Below are positions 61,258-64,000 of a stretch of 64,000 bases of DNA, piece by piece. The translations under genes were made by a program, and so were the position numbers. Under the pieces are notes generated by a model. That model was not told where the DNA came from. It did not search any database and was given only the letters and a program-made list of their open reading frames with translations. Numbering within the stretch: the first letter of the stretch is position 1; every line of letters starts with the position of its first letter. The DNA comes from Paenibacillus sp. yr247 (GTDB taxonomy: Bacteria; Bacillota; Bacilli; Paenibacillales; NBRC-103111), in NCBI RefSeq assembly GCF_900103825.1, contig NZ_FNIF01000001.1:868001-932000 (forward strand). Reading direction: 5' to 3'.

Positions 61258-62376
61258 ATGGAAAAACATAACAAATCGCAAGCCGTAGATTCCCTGTTCA
61301 AACCCTTTTCTTTAGGAAATCTGAAATTGTCTAACCGAATCGTAATGGCTCCGATGACTCGAAGCTTTTCACCGGGCGGAGTGCCAGGACCTGATGTTGC
61401 GGCTTACTACAAACGTCGGGCGGAGAACGGTGTTGGCCTAATCGTAACTGAAGGGACATTGATCAATCATCCCGCGGCAACGGGGGATCCTAACGTGCCT
61501 AACTTTCACGGCGAGGAAGCCCTTGAGGGCTGGGCTAAAGTAGCAGCGGCAGTTCACGAGGCGGGAGGTCGAATCGTACCGCAGTTATGGCACGTCGGGA
61601 TGACGCGCGCGAACGGATCGCAACCGAATCCGGAAGCCCTCTCCATCGGACCCTCTGGTCTCAATCTTAACGGTGATAAGGTCAATGAACCAATGACGCA
61701 ATCAGAGATAGACTCCATCGTTAAAGCGTTTGCGCAAGCGGCAGCCGATGCCAAGAGAATTGGTTTTGACGGGATTGAGCTTCATGGCGCGCATGGCTAC
61801 TTGATAGATCAATTTTTCTGGGAGAGAACAAACCAACGCAGCGACGATTATGGCGGCAACATGATAGCGCGCACTCGTTTTGCTGTTGAGATTATTAAAG
61901 CATGCCGTCTTGCGATTGGTCCTGATTTCCCGATTATTTTACGGATGTCACAATGGAAATCTTCCCAATACGATGCGAAACTGGCGGCAACTCCAGAGTC
62001 GCTGGCCCAATTCTTGGCGCCCCTGGTGGAAGCAGGCGTTGATATTTTCCATTGCTCGACTCGCCGCTTTTGGGAACCTGAATTCGAAGGTTCAAGCCTT
62101 AACTTTGCGGGATGGGTTAAGAAGTTGACTGGCAAACCAACGATCACGGTGGGATCGATTGGGCTCGATGCTGAATTCCTGGGTGCATTTAAAGGGAATA
62201 GTGCCGGTGTGGCAGACATTAACGAACTTCTTGTCCGATTGGATCATGAGGAATTTGACCTTGTGGCGATTGGCCGCGCCTTACTGGTTGACCCAGCGTG
62301 GGCTGACAAAGTGCGTGATGGACGATGGGATGAACTCGTGCCTTTCAATACGGAAGTATTGAAGAAATTGTATTAA
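61258..62376 (+). CDS. Old Yellow Enzyme family NADH:flavin oxidoreductase
   Basis: 372 residues. FKPFSLGNLKLSNRIVMAPM at the N-terminus, PQLWHVGMT, the active-site pair in GIELHGAHGYLIDQFFW and the phosphate-binding GSIGLDAEF / DLVAIGRALLVDP segments. These FMN enzymes reduce activated C=C bonds (enones, quinones, nitro esters). ATGGAGG precedes the ATG. Usual length; monocistronic. Confidence 0.92.
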   Translation: MEKHNKSQAVDSLFKPFSLGNLKLSNRIVMAPMTRSFSPGGVPGPDVAAYYKRRAENGVGLIVTEGTLINHPAATGDPNVPNFHGEEALEGWAKVAAAVHEAGGRIVPQLWHVGMTRANGSQPNPEALSIGPSGLNLNGDKVNEPMTQSEIDSIVKAFAQAAADAKRIGFDGIELHGAHGYLIDQFFWERTNQRSDDYGGNMIARTRFAVEIIKACRLAIGPDFPIILRMSQWKSSQYDAKLAATPESLAQFLAPLVEAGVDIFHCSTRRFWEPEFEGSSLNFAGWVKKLTGKPTITVGSIGLDAEFLGAFKGNSAGVADINELLVRLDHEEFDLVAIGRALLVDPAWADKVRDGRWDELVPFNTEVLKKLY

Positions 62377-62433
62377 AGAATCAAAGCTGAAACAGCTTTT
62401 CAGCACTACTAAAGATATAGCTGCAATAGAGGA

Positions 62434-62455
62434 AGCCATTTCGATGGCTCTTTTA
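62434..62455 (+). terminator. terminator
   Basis: AGCCAT-TTCG-ATGGCT followed by CTTTTA. Confidence 0.75.
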
Positions 62456-62492
62456 CACGTTCTATTTTCGTTACCAATAAATTCCTAAAACC

Positions 62493-62530
62493 AAAAACGG
62501 AGCCCGACAGCTAGCCTGCGAGGCTCCGTT
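62493..62530 (-). terminator. terminator of the NIPSNAP gene
   Basis: On the minus strand AACGGAGCC pairs with GGCTCCGTT and is followed by TTTGG. Confidence 0.75.
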
Positions 62531-62566
62531 CCTGTATTCACCACCACAAAGCAAGTGCCAACCACG

Positions 62567-62884
62567 CTACCGAGTAAAAAACTCGGCACGCTTCATGAAT
62601 ATCTCCTCGAGCTTTTCTACAATAGGTCCATTTTCCTCGGATTTGAGCTTCACCTCGATCCATTCCGGATCTTGCCGGAACGAATCCCACTGCCGCTGCC
62701 GTTCTTCCATATCCTTATATTCCATCACGTAATACAGCTTCGGAAGCCCCGTCTGATCGATCCAAAAATCGTACACCTTCATCCCCAGCCGCTCGAAAAT
62801 ACCGAGCGTGTGCTGGCCGAAACGATGCAGAATCGCATCCATTCTCCCCGCATGCATCGTATAAATACGCAATTCGTATAGCAT
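62567..62884 (-). CDS. NIPSNAP-family protein
   Basis: 105 residues: LYELRIYTMHAGRMDAILHR, KLYYVMEYKDMEERQRQWDS and WIEVKLKSEENGPIVEKLEE show the dimeric alpha-beta barrel NIPSNAP pattern. Function of bacterial members is unknown. GCGAGGGAA lies before the ATG. Own terminator 35 bases behind the stop. Confidence 0.88.
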   Translation of the reverse strand: MLYELRIYTMHAGRMDAILHRFGQHTLGIFERLGMKVYDFWIDQTGLPKLYYVMEYKDMEERQRQWDSFRQDPEWIEVKLKSEENGPIVEKLEEIFMKRAEFFTR

Positions 62885-63382
62885 GTCTATTCCCTCGCTT
62901 CCGAAAAATTGTGAATATTGTGCGTTCTGAGAATTATTTTACCATTATTCTTCGTCACATAGGGGAATTTGTGGCATACGTCCATCAAGCACTTTGTATC
63001 GAGCGCGAGTAAGGCACCTCGCATGCCTTTTCATCATATATACCTAGTCTCTTCTGATTGACCTATGAATAAAATCCATGATTTTGTTCAAAAGAATCAT
63101 GTTTGTACCAAACCGCGTTTTTAATGGGATCCGACAAGCCTATTTTACATCTAACTACAAACGGTTATGACAGAAGCCCATATAATACATGGTCAAATGT
63201 CTAATAGGAGTGGCCATAATCACAGAAATGAGGATAACATTATCAGAACTCATTGAATAAGTAAACAAGAAAGACGGAAGCCAATAATGGCCGCCGTCTT
63301 TCTTGTTTACTTACCATCTAGCCGGTTCCAGAAAGCTTCCTACAGATGTAAGGCGAAACTAAGAATTTACTTACTTATTTAA
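62885..63382. other. intergenic stretch
   Basis: No gene of normal size. A 16-codon frame from GTG at about 63211 (MAIITEMRITLSELIE) after TAGGAG ends just before the long hairpin at 63258 and might be a leader peptide or a gene remnant. Confidence 0.35.
63258..63313. repeat. 20-bp perfect inverted repeat, strong hairpin
   Basis: TAAGTAAACAAGAAAGACGG pairs with its exact complement, with an inner GCC/GGC stem. TCTTTCTTG gives U-rich arms but no external U tract on the plus strand. Perhaps a bidirectional terminator between two small loci. Confidence 0.75.
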
Positions 63383-63721
63383 TTAAATGAAAAACGGGAA
63401 CCCAAGAAAGGGTATGGCAAATAAGAACGCAAGTGCTGCAAGTGGAAAGAAAAATCTTTCAAAACCGAAACCAGGTAAAAAAGCAGATGTTTTTACTTGC
63501 TTGGCTTTCTTGACGGACTGTTTTTTGATGGACTGATTGTTATTCAAAGCGTATGTTTCAACTTCACCCTGTTCTCCAATATAGCCGTTAATAATCAATC
63601 GATCGCCATCAATTCCCTCAATAGTCCCGTAATAATGCGTTCCATCATGTAATACTGCGCAAACTGGCCTTCCTACGTAAGGCATTATAGTTGCCTCGCA
63701 AATCGGAAATATCCTCTCCAC
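63383..63721 (-). CDS. small LSm-like protein with hydrophobic tail
   Basis: 112 residues from a GTG eleven bases after AAGGAGG (an upstream ATG would add 14 residues that cover this ribosome site). GRPVCAVLHDGTHYYGTIEG and DRLIINGYIG look like a small Sm/SH3-type barrel; after a Lys-rich link a hydrophobic, Phe-rich end (FFFPLAALAFLFAIPFLGFP) may enter the membrane. Similar small proteins occur in Paenibacillus and relatives; role unknown. Confidence 0.6.
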   Translation of the reverse strand: MERIFPICEATIMPYVGRPVCAVLHDGTHYYGTIEGIDGDRLIINGYIGEQGEVETYALNNNQSIKKQSVKKAKQVKTSAFLPGFGFERFFFPLAALAFLFAIPFLGFPFFI

Positions 63722-63969
63722 CTGATCCGTTACCTCCTTCAAGATAAAATCTAGTTTTATCATATGTCAGTAGTTATTAGGTGATTGGATATATGACCTT
63801 TTCAGTTCCGCCCATATTGATTATTATGTCATGATCGTTTAATCGTTTAAGCCGTATACAACGAGTAGAAGGCTAAATTATTGTTATTAAAGAACCCTGA
63901 AAACAGTATTTCAGTTTAAGATTAAATGAAAAAGCAAATCCCCACTAGGCTTAAAGTTTAAAATGAGGG

Positions 63970-64000
63970 TAACGAGTGAGTGTGAGTGTGAGTGTGTGTA
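63970..64000. repeat. GTGAGT microsatellite at the window edge
   Basis: The last 28 bases are repeats of GTGAGT/GTGT and continue past the window. Confidence 0.7.

Overview
The window looks like chromosomal DNA of an endospore-forming, low-to-mid G+C Gram-positive bacterium, most likely a member of Paenibacillaceae. This rests on a six-gene spore-germinant receptor locus (gerA type), a Spo0E-like phosphatase, a YheC/YheD-type protein, a secreted S-layer-homology protein, two CBO0543-family membrane proteins, and the gluconeogenic set gapB / ppdK / ccpN / PPDK regulator. Species cannot be read from the sequence. AAGGAGG-type ribosome sites and U-tailed hairpin terminators are abundant; no rRNA, tRNA, transposase or CRISPR array was seen.

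Layout. 1-3.1 kb: end of a 2-oxoacid dehydrogenase operon (E1 beta, an E2 with only the catalytic domain, thiolase, 3-hydroxyacyl-CoA dehydrogenase). 3.2-11.6 kb: HIT and GNAT proteins (fused and separate), SLH protein, MreB paralogue, then a run of relics (VOC, carbohydrate-binding fragment, AAC(3), AraC) and a histidine-rich protein. 11.9-14.9 kb: LD-carboxypeptidase, LysM-NlpC/P60 endopeptidase, GH172-type protein. 15.0-20.7 kb: CcpN-type operators, gapB, an SR1P-like small protein, ppdK, ccpN, PPDK regulatory kinase/phosphorylase: a compact gluconeogenic unit that encodes its own repressor. 20.7-24.7 kb: GNAT, small proteins, POT peptide transporter, relics. 24.8-31.2 kb: germinant receptor locus A-C-D-B-B-B. 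31.2-43.8 kb: DUF2935 protein, a nicotianamine-synthase-like enzyme, aldo/keto reductase, MFS exporter, CBO0543 protein, GTP cyclohydrolase II, two tandem azoreductases with a TetR regulator and a repeated candidate operator, and a MocR/PdxR-type regulator. 44.1-48.6 kb: KinB-like sensor kinase, secreted Hcp-like protein, a cyclic-di-GMP-I riboswitch, a holin-like type I toxin candidate, intracellular subtilisin, broken PAS kinase. 48.6-55.0 kb: sugar-type ABC importer (no ATPase), Cys/Met-type PLP enzyme, GntR-LacI regulator and PhyH-type dioxygenase, probably one uptake-and-catabolism locus. 55-64 kb: DinB protein, truncated YheC/D, Spo0E, ACT-like protein, CBO0543 protein, GNAT, RMD1 protein, Old Yellow Enzyme, NIPSNAP and a small LSm-like protein.

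The most notable points are the SR1P-like ORF translationally linked between gapB and ppdK under tandem CcpN boxes, the orphan metallophore-type synthase, the importer/PLP/dioxygenase locus, and the riboswitch plus toxin stretch at 46.3-46.9 kb. Gene relics are unusually dense (about a dozen). All functions are assigned by reading motifs by eye, without database searches.
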